DNA of 64,000 bases from contig NZ_SBIT01000002.1 of NCBI RefSeq assembly GCF_004765785.1, positions 248,001 to 312,000 of the forward strand, read 5' to 3'. A program made the position numbers and the translations under genes. Source of the stretch: Halorussus ruber (GTDB lineage Archaea > Halobacteriota > Halobacteria > Halobacteriales > Haladaptataceae). The notes beneath the pieces were generated by a model. The model worked only from the letters and a program-made list of their open reading frames with translations, was not told the origin of the DNA and searched no databases. Positions 23,943-31,355 of this stretch are shown here, piece after piece; the stretch's first letter is position 1; each line of letters begins with the position of its first letter.

Positions 23943-24028
23943 GACTCTCGGTACTTCTCGTGACGAGAAGCGGAAGTCCCCACTACAGACGCCGACTTTT
24001 TTCAAATCCCCCTTCGAAGCCGACACTC

Positions 24029-24202
24029 GTGCCCTCTGACGGCGCCTCCGACCTCGGTGCGAAACTCGACCGCATCAGCTACCTGCTGGTCGCGGTCGTG
24101 GTGCTTCAAATCGTGGAAATACTCGACCTCGACCCGACCGGTCTCGCGTTTCTCGCCGTGGTCGGGTTCTTCATCGGCATGCTCTACAACGCCGACCTGT
24201 AG
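24029..24202 (+). CDS. Small membrane protein (57 aa), related to two others nearby
   Basis: GTG 24029 opens a 57-residue frame: acidic head (SDGASDLGAKLDRISYLL) then two adjoining hydrophobic helices (LVAVVVLQIVEIL, GLAFLAVVGFFIGMLY). The LDRxxYLLVAxVVxQ block recurs in the small membrane proteins at 26705-26902 (as LDRIVLLLAALLAVEL) and 26903-27109 (LDRLTYLLVALVVFQL). Longer upstream frame contains the hairpin region and is not used. Function unknown; the related trio surrounds an MFS transporter and an S66 peptidase homologue. Confidence 0.5.
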   Translation: MPSDGASDLGAKLDRISYLLVAVVVLQIVEILDLDPTGLAFLAVVGFFIGMLYNADL

Positions 24203-24232
24203 CCGATTCCGGCAACGAGAAACCGCCCCAAC

Positions 24233-25456
24233 TCACCCGCTGAACACGCTCACACCCTCCGGATTGATTCGAAGGAAGGCCGGAATCGAGACCAGCGCGA
24301 TGGCGATTTCCAGCGCGCCCGCCGTCAGGAACGCCGCGAGGAAGCCGACCTCGTCGGCGACCGTCCCGCCGACGAGGACGCCAGCCAGAAAGCCCAGACT
24401 CCCGCAGGCGTTGAACCCGGCCATCGCGGTCCCGCGACCAGCGTCGGAGGCGAGGTCCGAGACCAGCGCCATCGTGGCCGGGGCCATCAGCGCGCCGATG
24501 ACGCCCACGACCACCATCCCGACCGCGGCGGTCGGAACCGTGGGCGAGACGCCGACGCCAACCACGGCGAAGCCGTAGAGCGCCGACCCGGCGACGATTG
24601 GGGCGGTCCGGCCGATGCGGTCCGAGAGGACGCCGAAGGGGTACTGAAGGAGCGCGAAGGGTCCGAAGAACAGACCCAGCATCAGGCCGGTCGCGGCGGC
24701 GTCGAGGTCGAACGCCTGCCGGAAGTAGACCGTGCCGACCAGCGCGAAGAATCCCGCGGTGAACCGGTCCACGAACCCGAAGACGTAGGGCAGGCCCAGC
24801 ACCGGGCGCTCGGCGAGCACGGCGAACGCGCGGCGGACTCGGCCCTCTCGACCTCCCTGTTCGCCATCCCGTCCGTCGCCCGAGGAGGGCGCGCGGTCGG
24901 GTATCGACACCGCCAGCGCCCCGGCGACGACCAGCAGGCCGCCCGCGGCGTAGAGCGGGACCAGTCCGCCGAATCCGTAGAGTCGCCCGCCGAGCGGTGC
25001 GCCGATGGCGGTCCCGAGGCCGATGGCGATGCCCGCCGCGCCCATGTTCTTGCCGTGGCCGCCCTCCAGGTCCATCAGCATCGTCATCGCCAGCGAGAAC
25101 GCCCCGATGGTGGTCGCGCCCTGCACCGCCCGGAGCGCCAGCACCCCGCCGAACGACAGCGAGAGCGCGCCGGGCGCGATTGCCAGCGCGAAATAGCCCA
25201 GCGCACCGCCGAACGCTCCAAGCACCACGAGCGGGGTCCGGTATCCGAGGCGGTCGCTGACCGCGCCCCAGACCCCGGCGAAGGCGACGAACGCGGCGAA
25301 CTCGGCGGCGAGGAACCACATGCTGGCGTCGAGCGTCGTGGTCGCGCCGACCGCGGCCACGAGGTCCGGCACGCCGGGATACAGGAGGACCTGCGCGAGG
25401 AGGACCGCGAACACGACGACCGCGAGTCGGAGTCGGTCGCATCGAATAGAGGTCAC
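24233..25456 (-). CDS. Major facilitator superfamily (MFS) transporter
   Basis: 407 residues with twelve predicted helices in two bundles. Typical MFS motifs: WGAVSDRLGYRTPLV between helices 2 and 3 (motif A, GxxSDRxGxR/K) and GVLSDRIGRTAPIV in the second half. A charged cytoplasmic loop (EQGGREGRVRRAF...) lies between the halves. The start is GTG 25456 (no ATG is available near the first helix). Resembles drug/metabolite:H+ antiporters; substrate unknown. Divergent from nothing close; convergent with the 57-aa membrane protein gene. Confidence 0.88.
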   Translation of the reverse strand: MTSIRCDRLRLAVVVFAVLLAQVLLYPGVPDLVAAVGATTTLDASMWFLAAEFAAFVAFAGVWGAVSDRLGYRTPLVVLGAFGGALGYFALAIAPGALSLSFGGVLALRAVQGATTIGAFSLAMTMLMDLEGGHGKNMGAAGIAIGLGTAIGAPLGGRLYGFGGLVPLYAAGGLLVVAGALAVSIPDRAPSSGDGRDGEQGGREGRVRRAFAVLAERPVLGLPYVFGFVDRFTAGFFALVGTVYFRQAFDLDAAATGLMLGLFFGPFALLQYPFGVLSDRIGRTAPIVAGSALYGFAVVGVGVSPTVPTAAVGMVVVGVIGALMAPATMALVSDLASDAGRGTAMAGFNACGSLGFLAGVLVGGTVADEVGFLAAFLTAGALEIAIALVSIPAFLRINPEGVSVFSG

Positions 25457-25507
25457 GGAAACGTTCGGAGATGGGGAGCGCGCCGTCTTATAAGCCGTGA
25501 TAGAACC

Positions 25508-26614
25508 TCAATCCTCGAACGTGATGGTTTCGCTGGCCGGGTCGATTTCCACGGTCCCACCGATGGGAATCGCCGCGATGGGGGCGGTGTGGCCGAACTC
25601 CACGTCGAAGACGACCGGCGCGTCGGGGTTGTACTCGCCGACGACCTCCGCGATGGCCTCGCGCTGGTTCTGTCGGTACTCGGCGCGGGCCTCCGGGCCG
25701 GGGTCCTCGAAGAGGTTGCGGGCCTTGGCCCGACCCACGAGGACGCCCGCGAACTGTTCCAGTAGGCCGCGCTCGCCCATCCCGATGAGGGACTGCCGGA
25801 CGTCCATCGCGGAGGGGAGTTCCTCGGAGGTCTCCAGCAGGAGGACCTTTCCGTCCAACTCCTCGGGGTCGGGAAGGTAGCGCCCGGTCCGGAGTTGCAT
25901 GTCCACGATTTCGAGGCACCCGCCCCACGTCCGGCCCGAGACGATCGTTTCCGGACCCCGCCACGTCCGGCCCGGATTGGGTTCCAGCTCGCGGTGTCGG
26001 TCCAAGTTGTCGGGGTCGGCCCAGTCGAGGTCCTCGTCGGTGAACTCCTCGGCGGGCCGAATCTCGCCGAACTCGCCGAGGTCGTCGGCGAAGAGGGCCG
26101 TTTCGAGGTACTCGACCGTGTAGTCGTGCATCGACCCCTGCATGGCGAAGTCGGTCAGGACGGTCCCGCCGTAGAACGAGGCGATGCCGAGGTTCCAGAG
26201 GTACAGTTGGAGGTTGGTGTTGTCGCTGATGCCGAAAAAGCGGGTCGGGTTCTCCCGCAGGACCTCGGGGTCGAGATGCTTCAGGATGCGGACTTGGTCG
26301 AACCCGCCGAGGACCGTCACGACGCCCGAAATCTCGGGGTCTTCGAAGGCGTCCATCACGTCTCGGGCGCGCTCCTCGGGGTGGTCGTAGAGGTACTCGA
26401 CGTCCTTCTGGGCGGTCGGGAACTCGACCGGTTCGAGGTCGAAGACCTCGCGCAGACGCTCCAGTCCGAGTTCGTAGACGTGAGGGTACTCGACAGCGCG
26501 GTTGGAACCGGGCGCGACGATTGCCACCTTGTCGCCCCGGTCCAGCGCGGGCGGGACGACGAACTCGCCGGCCGAGTCCGGGGCCTCGTCGGTGGATTCC
26601 GAAGACTCGTTCAT
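25508..26614 (-). CDS. S66-family (LD-carboxypeptidase/MccF-like) protein with altered nucleophile
   Basis: 368 residues with S66 fold landmarks: DKVAIVAPGSN start strand, ISGVVTVLGGFDQVRILKHLD, FFGISDNTNLQLYLWNLG, GGCLEIVDMQLRTGRYLP, and DVEFGHTAPIAAIPIGG. Triad residues Glu261 (LLLETSEE) and His342 (FGHTAP) are present, but the expected nucleophile Ser after GG-x-x is Gln107. Classical LdcA cleaves L,D peptides in peptidoglycan, which archaea lack; MccF relatives hydrolyse amide-linked antibiotics. A non-hydrolytic or altered role is possible. ATG 26614 is chosen; a longer frame overlaps the small membrane genes. Confidence 0.75.
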   Translation of the reverse strand: MNESSESTDEAPDSAGEFVVPPALDRGDKVAIVAPGSNRAVEYPHVYELGLERLREVFDLEPVEFPTAQKDVEYLYDHPEERARDVMDAFEDPEISGVVTVLGGFDQVRILKHLDPEVLRENPTRFFGISDNTNLQLYLWNLGIASFYGGTVLTDFAMQGSMHDYTVEYLETALFADDLGEFGEIRPAEEFTDEDLDWADPDNLDRHRELEPNPGRTWRGPETIVSGRTWGGCLEIVDMQLRTGRYLPDPEELDGKVLLLETSEELPSAMDVRQSLIGMGERGLLEQFAGVLVGRAKARNLFEDPGPEARAEYRQNQREAIAEVVGEYNPDAPVVFDVEFGHTAPIAAIPIGGTVEIDPASETITFED

Positions 26615-26704
26615 GGCCGGGGATTCGATGTCGGGTTTCGTATGGTTTTCGGAGGGGCGAGCCAATCCCACAGGTTGATGGCGGGCGGTTCCCAGCACTT
26701 CCGC

Positions 26705-26902
26705 ATGGCCGACCCCGAACTCCTCGCGCGCCTCGACAGAATCGTCCTCCTGCTCGCCGCCCTCCTCGCGGTCGAACTGCTGGAAGCGTTCGGGTGGGAC
26801 GCGACGGGGGTCGGATACGCGGTCATCGGCCTCGCAGTCGTCGGATTCGTCTTCCTCTGGGGGAAATCGGTCGTCGGACTCGTCGTCGGGGAGGAGCTTT
26901 AG
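26705..26902 (+). CDS. Small membrane protein (65 aa)
   Basis: Short acidic head (MADPELLARLDRIVLLL) followed by two hydrophobic helices (LLAALLAVELLEAF and YAVIGLAVVGFVFLW). Its stop codon TAG is directly followed by the ATG of the next gene, so the pair is cotranscribed. The LDR + long aliphatic block resembles the proteins at 24029 and 26903, pointing to gene duplication. Confidence 0.55.
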   Translation: MADPELLARLDRIVLLLAALLAVELLEAFGWDATGVGYAVIGLAVVGFVFLWGKSVVGLVVGEEL

Positions 26903-27109
26903 ATGACCGACCCGGACGATTTCGCAGACGAAATCGACCGTCTCGGCGACAAACTCGACCGCCTCACCTACCTGCTGGTGGCGCTGGTCGTCTTCCAACT
27001 GTTCGACCTCTTCGGCGGTGCGCTCGCTCAGTTCGCCGTCATCGCGGTCCTCGCGCTCGCCGCCGTCTCGGTCGTTGTCCTCCTACTCGGACTCGCCGAC
27101 GCGTTCTGA
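26903..27109 (+). CDS. Small membrane protein (68 aa)
   Basis: Starts at the base following the preceding gene's stop. Acidic head (DDFADEIDRLGDKLDRLTYLL) then two helices (VALVVFQLFDLF and AVIAVLALAAVSVVVLLLGLA). Residues LGDKLDRLTYLLVALVVFQLFDLF match LGAKLDRISYLLVAVVVLQIVEIL of the 57-aa protein at 24029 closely. The 3' end overlaps the convergent glycosidase gene by 27 nt. Confidence 0.6.
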   Translation: MTDPDDFADEIDRLGDKLDRLTYLLVALVVFQLFDLFGGALAQFAVIAVLALAAVSVVVLLLGLADAF

Positions 27110-28177
27110 CGCTCGGTCCGCTACCGGGGGAACCTGCCCCGTCGCGCTCGGCGTCCCGTCCTCGCCCACCACAGGCCACCCGTTCCGCCACCGAATCCGG
27201 TCGAGCATCAGGACTCTCCTCGGGGTGTCCTCGACCCACGGATTCGCTCTCTCGTAGGCGTGATAGAGCATCCACCACCCGCCGCGCTCGTCGCGGACCA
27301 CGGCGCAGTGGCCCGGCCCGGCGAATCGCTCGTCGCCCTCCAGAATCGTGGTCCCGGTCGCGTTCTCGGCGGTCAGACGCTCTCCGGCTCGGTTGCGGTA
27401 CGGCCCCCGGAGGCGCTCCGCTCGGCCGACGACGACGCGGTAGGTGCTTCGCGCTCCTCGACAGCAGGTGCCCCGCGAGCCGAACAGGTAGAAGTCGCCC
27501 TCGCGCTCCACGACGTAGGGTGCCTCGACGCCGTCGCCAGCGACTCGGAATTTCGCGTCCGGACCTCCGGCAATCGAGAGGCCGTCGTCTTCGAGCGGGA
27601 CGCCGTAGATGCCTCGGCGACTGCCCCAGAACAGGACGGGGCCGTTTTTCGCCTCGAACAGCACCGGGTCGATGGAGTTCGGCACGCCGATGTTGTCGGT
27701 TCGGAACAGGCCTCCTCGCGGTTCGAAGGGTCCGGTCGGGTCCGAGGCGGTCGCCACGCCGATGCCCTCGTTCGGCGCGCCAAATTCGGCGTCGGAGTAG
27801 TAGAGCAGGATTCGGTTCCCGAGTTTCCCGACGCCGGGTGCCCAGAGGCCGCGGTAACGCGACCAGTCCGGCATCTCGGCGAACGCGGGGCCGACGAACT
27901 CCCAGTCCACCAGATTCGGCGACCGCAGAATCGGAATCAGCTCTCGCTCGGGGCCGACCCCCGGTTTCCACGGATGGTAAGTGCCGTAGGCGTAGTAGGT
28001 GCCATCGACGCGAAGCACGTCGGGGTCGGGGAAGATGCGTTCGTAGACCGGGTTTCGGTAGGCGTCCTCCACGTGGTCGGGCACGTCCGAGCGCCCGCGA
28101 GCAGTTCTGCGCGCGAGGACAGGACCGAGAGCGAGCGCGCCTGCGCCGACGCCTGCGAGGAGTTCGCGCCGATTCAC
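27083..28177 (-). CDS. GH43-like secreted glycoside hydrolase
   Basis: 364 residues. The N-terminus MNRRELLAGVGAGALALGP is a twin-arginine-style signal. The mature part is a five-bladed beta-propeller of the GH43 type: catalytic acids Asp53 (FPDPDVL, general base), Asp170 (NSIDPVLF, pKa modulator) and Glu218 (GVEAPYVV, general acid) are all present, as are the family blocks ILRSPNLVDWEFVG, GLWAPGV and GHCAVVRDERGGWWMLYH. Substrates of the family are arabinans, xylans or galactans; not resolvable here. The last 27 nt overlap a convergent small gene. Confidence 0.85.
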   Translation of the reverse strand: MNRRELLAGVGAGALALGPVLARRTARGRSDVPDHVEDAYRNPVYERIFPDPDVLRVDGTYYAYGTYHPWKPGVGPERELIPILRSPNLVDWEFVGPAFAEMPDWSRYRGLWAPGVGKLGNRILLYYSDAEFGAPNEGIGVATASDPTGPFEPRGGLFRTDNIGVPNSIDPVLFEAKNGPVLFWGSRRGIYGVPLEDDGLSIAGGPDAKFRVAGDGVEAPYVVEREGDFYLFGSRGTCCRGARSTYRVVVGRAERLRGPYRNRAGERLTAENATGTTILEGDERFAGPGHCAVVRDERGGWWMLYHAYERANPWVEDTPRRVLMLDRIRWRNGWPVVGEDGTPSATGQVPPVADRASERVGESE

Positions 28178-28278
28178 GTCGGAGCCACGACGGGGAGTCG
28201 CTAAAGTCCTCTGTCCGTTTCAGCAAGCCTTGCCGTAACTGACGGTTATAACTCCGAGTAGAAATATGCGTGTAGTAC

Positions 28279-29583
28279 ATGACCGACGAGGACGCCCAGC
28301 GGCGCTTCGCCACCCGGAGCCTCCACGCGGGCCACGGGGCCGACCCCGCGACGGGGGCGCGAGCGCCGCCCATCTACCAGACGACCTCCTACGAGTTCGA
28401 GGACGCCGACCACGCCGCGGACCTCTACGCGCTCGACGCCGAGGGTGACATCTACTCGCGCATCTCCAACCCGACGGCTCGCGCGCTCGAGGAGCGACTC
28501 TCCTCGCTGGAAGGGGGCGAGGGAGCGGTCGCCACCGCCAGCGGGATGGCCGCGTTCGACTCGCTGGTGTTCGTGCTGGCCGAGTCGGGCGACAACGTGG
28601 TCTGCTCGACCGACACCTACGGCGGGACCACCGCCCACCTCCGGCACAACGCCAGCAAGCGCGGCGTCGAACCGCGATTCGTGGACACGCTCGACTACGA
28701 GGCCTACGAGGAGGCCGTGGACGAATCGACCGCGTTCGTCCACGTCGAGACGGTGGGCAACCCCTCGCTGGTGACGCCGAACTTCGAGCGGGTGGCCGAA
28801 ATCGCCCACGACGCCGGGGCACCCCTCGTGGTGGACAACACCTTCGCCACCCCCGCGCTCTGTCGGCCCCTCGAACACGGCGCGGACGCGGTCTGGGAGT
28901 CCACGACGAAGTGGCTCCACGGGAGCGGAACCACGGTCGGCGGAGTCGTGGTAGACGGCGGAAGTTTCGACTGGGAGGAACACGCCGAGGAGTATCCCGA
29001 ACTCGCGGGCCAGAACCCGGCCTACCACGACACCGACTTCTCGCGGGACTTCCCCGAGGCTCCGCTCGCCGCCGCGGTCCGGTGGCGGGCGCTCCGGAGT
29101 CTGGGCAACCAGCAGTCGCCATTCGACGCGTGGCAGACGCTGCAGGGCTTGGAGTCGTTCCCCCTGCGGATGGACCGCCACAGCGAGAACGCCGCAATCG
29201 TCGCGGAGTACCTCGCCGACCACGACGAGGTCGCGTGGGTCGCCTACCCCGGTCTGGAGAGCCACGAGACCCACGAGAACGCGAGTCGGTATCTTGAGGG
29301 CGGATACGGCGGGATGATTGCCTTCGGCCTCGAATCGGGATTCGAGGCCGGAAAGGCGTTCTGCGAGAACGTCGAGTTGGCGAGCTTTCTGGCGAACATC
29401 GGCGACGCCAAGACGCTGGTCATCCACCCCGCCAGCACGACCCACGCCCAACTCTCGCCCGAGGAGCAGGAGTCCGCGGGGGTCTCGCCCGACCTGATTC
29501 GCCTCTCGGTCGGCATCGAAGACCCCGCGGACCTGCTGGCGGACGTAGAGCAGGCCATCGAGGCGGCCACTTCCACATCATGA
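28279..29583 (+). CDS. metY: O-acetylhomoserine sulfhydrylase (aminocarboxypropyltransferase)
   Basis: 434-residue PLP enzyme of the Cys/Met metabolism family. Blocks [72 protein letters not shown] and [16 protein letters not shown] (Schiff-base Lys211) identify the MetY branch, which makes homocysteine from O-acetylhomoserine and sulfide. AT-rich promoter and start ATG are clear; a TATA-like stretch TTATAACTCC lies 28-30 nt upstream. It overlaps metX by 4 nt (ATGA), so both steps of the sulfhydrylation route are cotranscribed. Confidence 0.95.
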   Translation: MTDEDAQRRFATRSLHAGHGADPATGARAPPIYQTTSYEFEDADHAADLYALDAEGDIYSRISNPTARALEERLSSLEGGEGAVATASGMAAFDSLVFVLAESGDNVVCSTDTYGGTTAHLRHNASKRGVEPRFVDTLDYEAYEEAVDESTAFVHVETVGNPSLVTPNFERVAEIAHDAGAPLVVDNTFATPALCRPLEHGADAVWESTTKWLHGSGTTVGGVVVDGGSFDWEEHAEEYPELAGQNPAYHDTDFSRDFPEAPLAAAVRWRALRSLGNQQSPFDAWQTLQGLESFPLRMDRHSENAAIVAEYLADHDEVAWVAYPGLESHETHENASRYLEGGYGGMIAFGLESGFEAGKAFCENVELASFLANIGDAKTLVIHPASTTHAQLSPEEQESAGVSPDLIRLSVGIEDPADLLADVEQAIEAATSTS

Positions 29584-30806
29584 ACCGGACGCGAGACGTT
29601 GCCGACCTCGGGGAGTTCGAGTTCGAGTGCGGCCGGTCGGTCCCGCTCGAAGTCGCCTACGAGACCTACGGCGAGTACGACGGCAACAACGCGGTGCTGG
29701 CCTGTCACGCCCTGACCGGGAGCCAGCACGTGACCGGACCGAGGCGCGGGAGCGACGACGAAAACGGCACGAGCGGACAGGCCTCGGCGTGGTGGAGCGA
29801 CGTGGTCGGGCCGGGCAAGGCTATCGACACCCGCGAGTACTTCGTCGTCTGCGCGAACGTGCCGGGGTCGTGCTACGGGACGACCGGCCCGGCCAGCATC
29901 GACCCGGAGACCGGCGACCCCTACGGCACCGACTTCCCGCCGGTCACGGTCGGCGACTGGACCCGAGCGCAGGCCCGACTGCTGGACCTCCTCGGGGTCG
30001 GTCCGCTCCGCGCCGTCGTCGGCGGGAGCGTCGGCGGGATGAACGTCTTGGAGTGGGCCAAGCGATTCCCCGAGCGCGTGGACCGAATCGTGCCGGTCGC
30101 CACCGCGGCCCGCCTCGACCCGCAGATGCTCGGTATCGACGCCGTGGCCCGGCGGGCCATCACGACCGACCCGAACTGGAACGGCGGGGAGTACTACGGC
30201 ACCGACGAGGAGGGCGACCCCCGGCCCGAACCGAACGAGGGCCTCGCGGTGGCCCGCCAGTTGGGCCACCTCAGCTACCTCTCGAAGGACTCGATGGACC
30301 GGAAGTTCGGCCGCCGGTCGGCGGGCCGGGCCGGAACCGCCGAGGCGTTCGCTCCGGACGACCCCGCGGGGGAGTTCTTCCCCTACCGCGAGGTCGAATC
30401 CTACCTCGACTATCAGGCCGAGAAGTTCGTGGAACGCTTCGACGCCAACAGCTACCTCTACCTGACCAGAGCGATGGACGACTACGACCTCGCGGAGGGC
30501 TACGACTCGGACGCCGACGCGCTCGCCGGGTTCTCGGGCGAGGCCCTCGTGGTCAGTTTCACCGGGGACTGGCACTTCACGGTCGAGCAGTCCGAGCGCC
30601 TCACCGCCGCCTTCGAGACGGCGGGCGTGGACACCGCCCACCACGTCGTCGAGAGCGACCACGGCCACGACGCCTTCCTCGTGGAACCCGAGGAGGTCGG
30701 GCCCCCGATTCGGGACTTCCTGTCGGCGGGTCTGGACGGGAAGGCCGTGAGCGACGCCGAGGAGCGAGAGTTCGCGCCGGTTCACGCGAGTCTGTTCGGT
30801 GACTGA
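29580..30806 (+). CDS. metX: Homoserine O-acetyltransferase
   Basis: 408-residue alpha/beta hydrolase that transfers acetyl from acetyl-CoA to homoserine, giving the substrate for MetY. Features: [11 protein letters not shown] oxyanion segment, nucleophile Ser150 in [38 protein letters not shown] lid, and the catalytic His in [10 protein letters not shown] near the end. Length is normal for MetXA-type enzymes. The C-terminal 20 residues are an acidic haloarchaeal tail. Confidence 0.95.
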   Translation: MNRTRDVADLGEFEFECGRSVPLEVAYETYGEYDGNNAVLACHALTGSQHVTGPRRGSDDENGTSGQASAWWSDVVGPGKAIDTREYFVVCANVPGSCYGTTGPASIDPETGDPYGTDFPPVTVGDWTRAQARLLDLLGVGPLRAVVGGSVGGMNVLEWAKRFPERVDRIVPVATAARLDPQMLGIDAVARRAITTDPNWNGGEYYGTDEEGDPRPEPNEGLAVARQLGHLSYLSKDSMDRKFGRRSAGRAGTAEAFAPDDPAGEFFPYREVESYLDYQAEKFVERFDANSYLYLTRAMDDYDLAEGYDSDADALAGFSGEALVVSFTGDWHFTVEQSERLTAAFETAGVDTAHHVVESDHGHDAFLVEPEEVGPPIRDFLSAGLDGKAVSDAEEREFAPVHASLFGD

Positions 30807-30856
30807 GAACCGAGATACGGAGTAGCGTAACTTCGGAGGCCGACGCGAGCGGTCGC

Positions 30857-31075
30857 TCAGTCCTCGCGCCGATACCGTGCGAACGCGAGGACCGACGCCG
30901 CCGTACCGCAGAGCGCGACGGCAACGAGGCGGAAACCGACAGATTCGCCCGCGCCTATCGCGCCCCGCAGTTCGAAGCCGAGGACGAATACCGCGGCGAG
31001 AACCGTGCCGACGGCCGGACCGCCGAGGAAACTGCGAACGGTGTCGTCGCTGACGAGAGTCGTGTCGCTCGCCAT
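30857..31075 (-). CDS. Small two-helix membrane protein (72 aa)
   Basis: 72 residues: polar head, then two hydrophobic stretches (GTVLAAVFVLGFELRGAI and FRLVAVALCGTAASVLAF) and a charged tail YRRED. Start ATG 31075 is chosen over longer options upstream because TTTTATAAG lies about 25 nt upstream (31095 region). Convergent with metX. Function unknown. Confidence 0.55.
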   Translation of the reverse strand: MASDTTLVSDDTVRSFLGGPAVGTVLAAVFVLGFELRGAIGAGESVGFRLVAVALCGTAASVLAFARYRRED

Positions 31076-31355
31076 AGCCGGTTTTGTTATCAGTAGTTTT
31101 ATAAGACGTTGCGGCTCTCGGCGGTCGCGTTCTCCCGACGGAACGTTCGTGGCGAATCGGCGGCCCACTCTAATAGCAAATAAATCATTTGTTTAGTAAA
31201 TATTTAGTTAGTCTAAAGACATATATACTGTTTCTACTGTCCTCTCGCTCCTGTCGATGGTTCCAACCATCTCTCTCCGGCGTTGAATCCGACGACCCGC
31301 GCCCGTAATCTGTCCCAGAGTTTGATGGCCCGCCGCGCCGTTTCCGTGATAGAGA

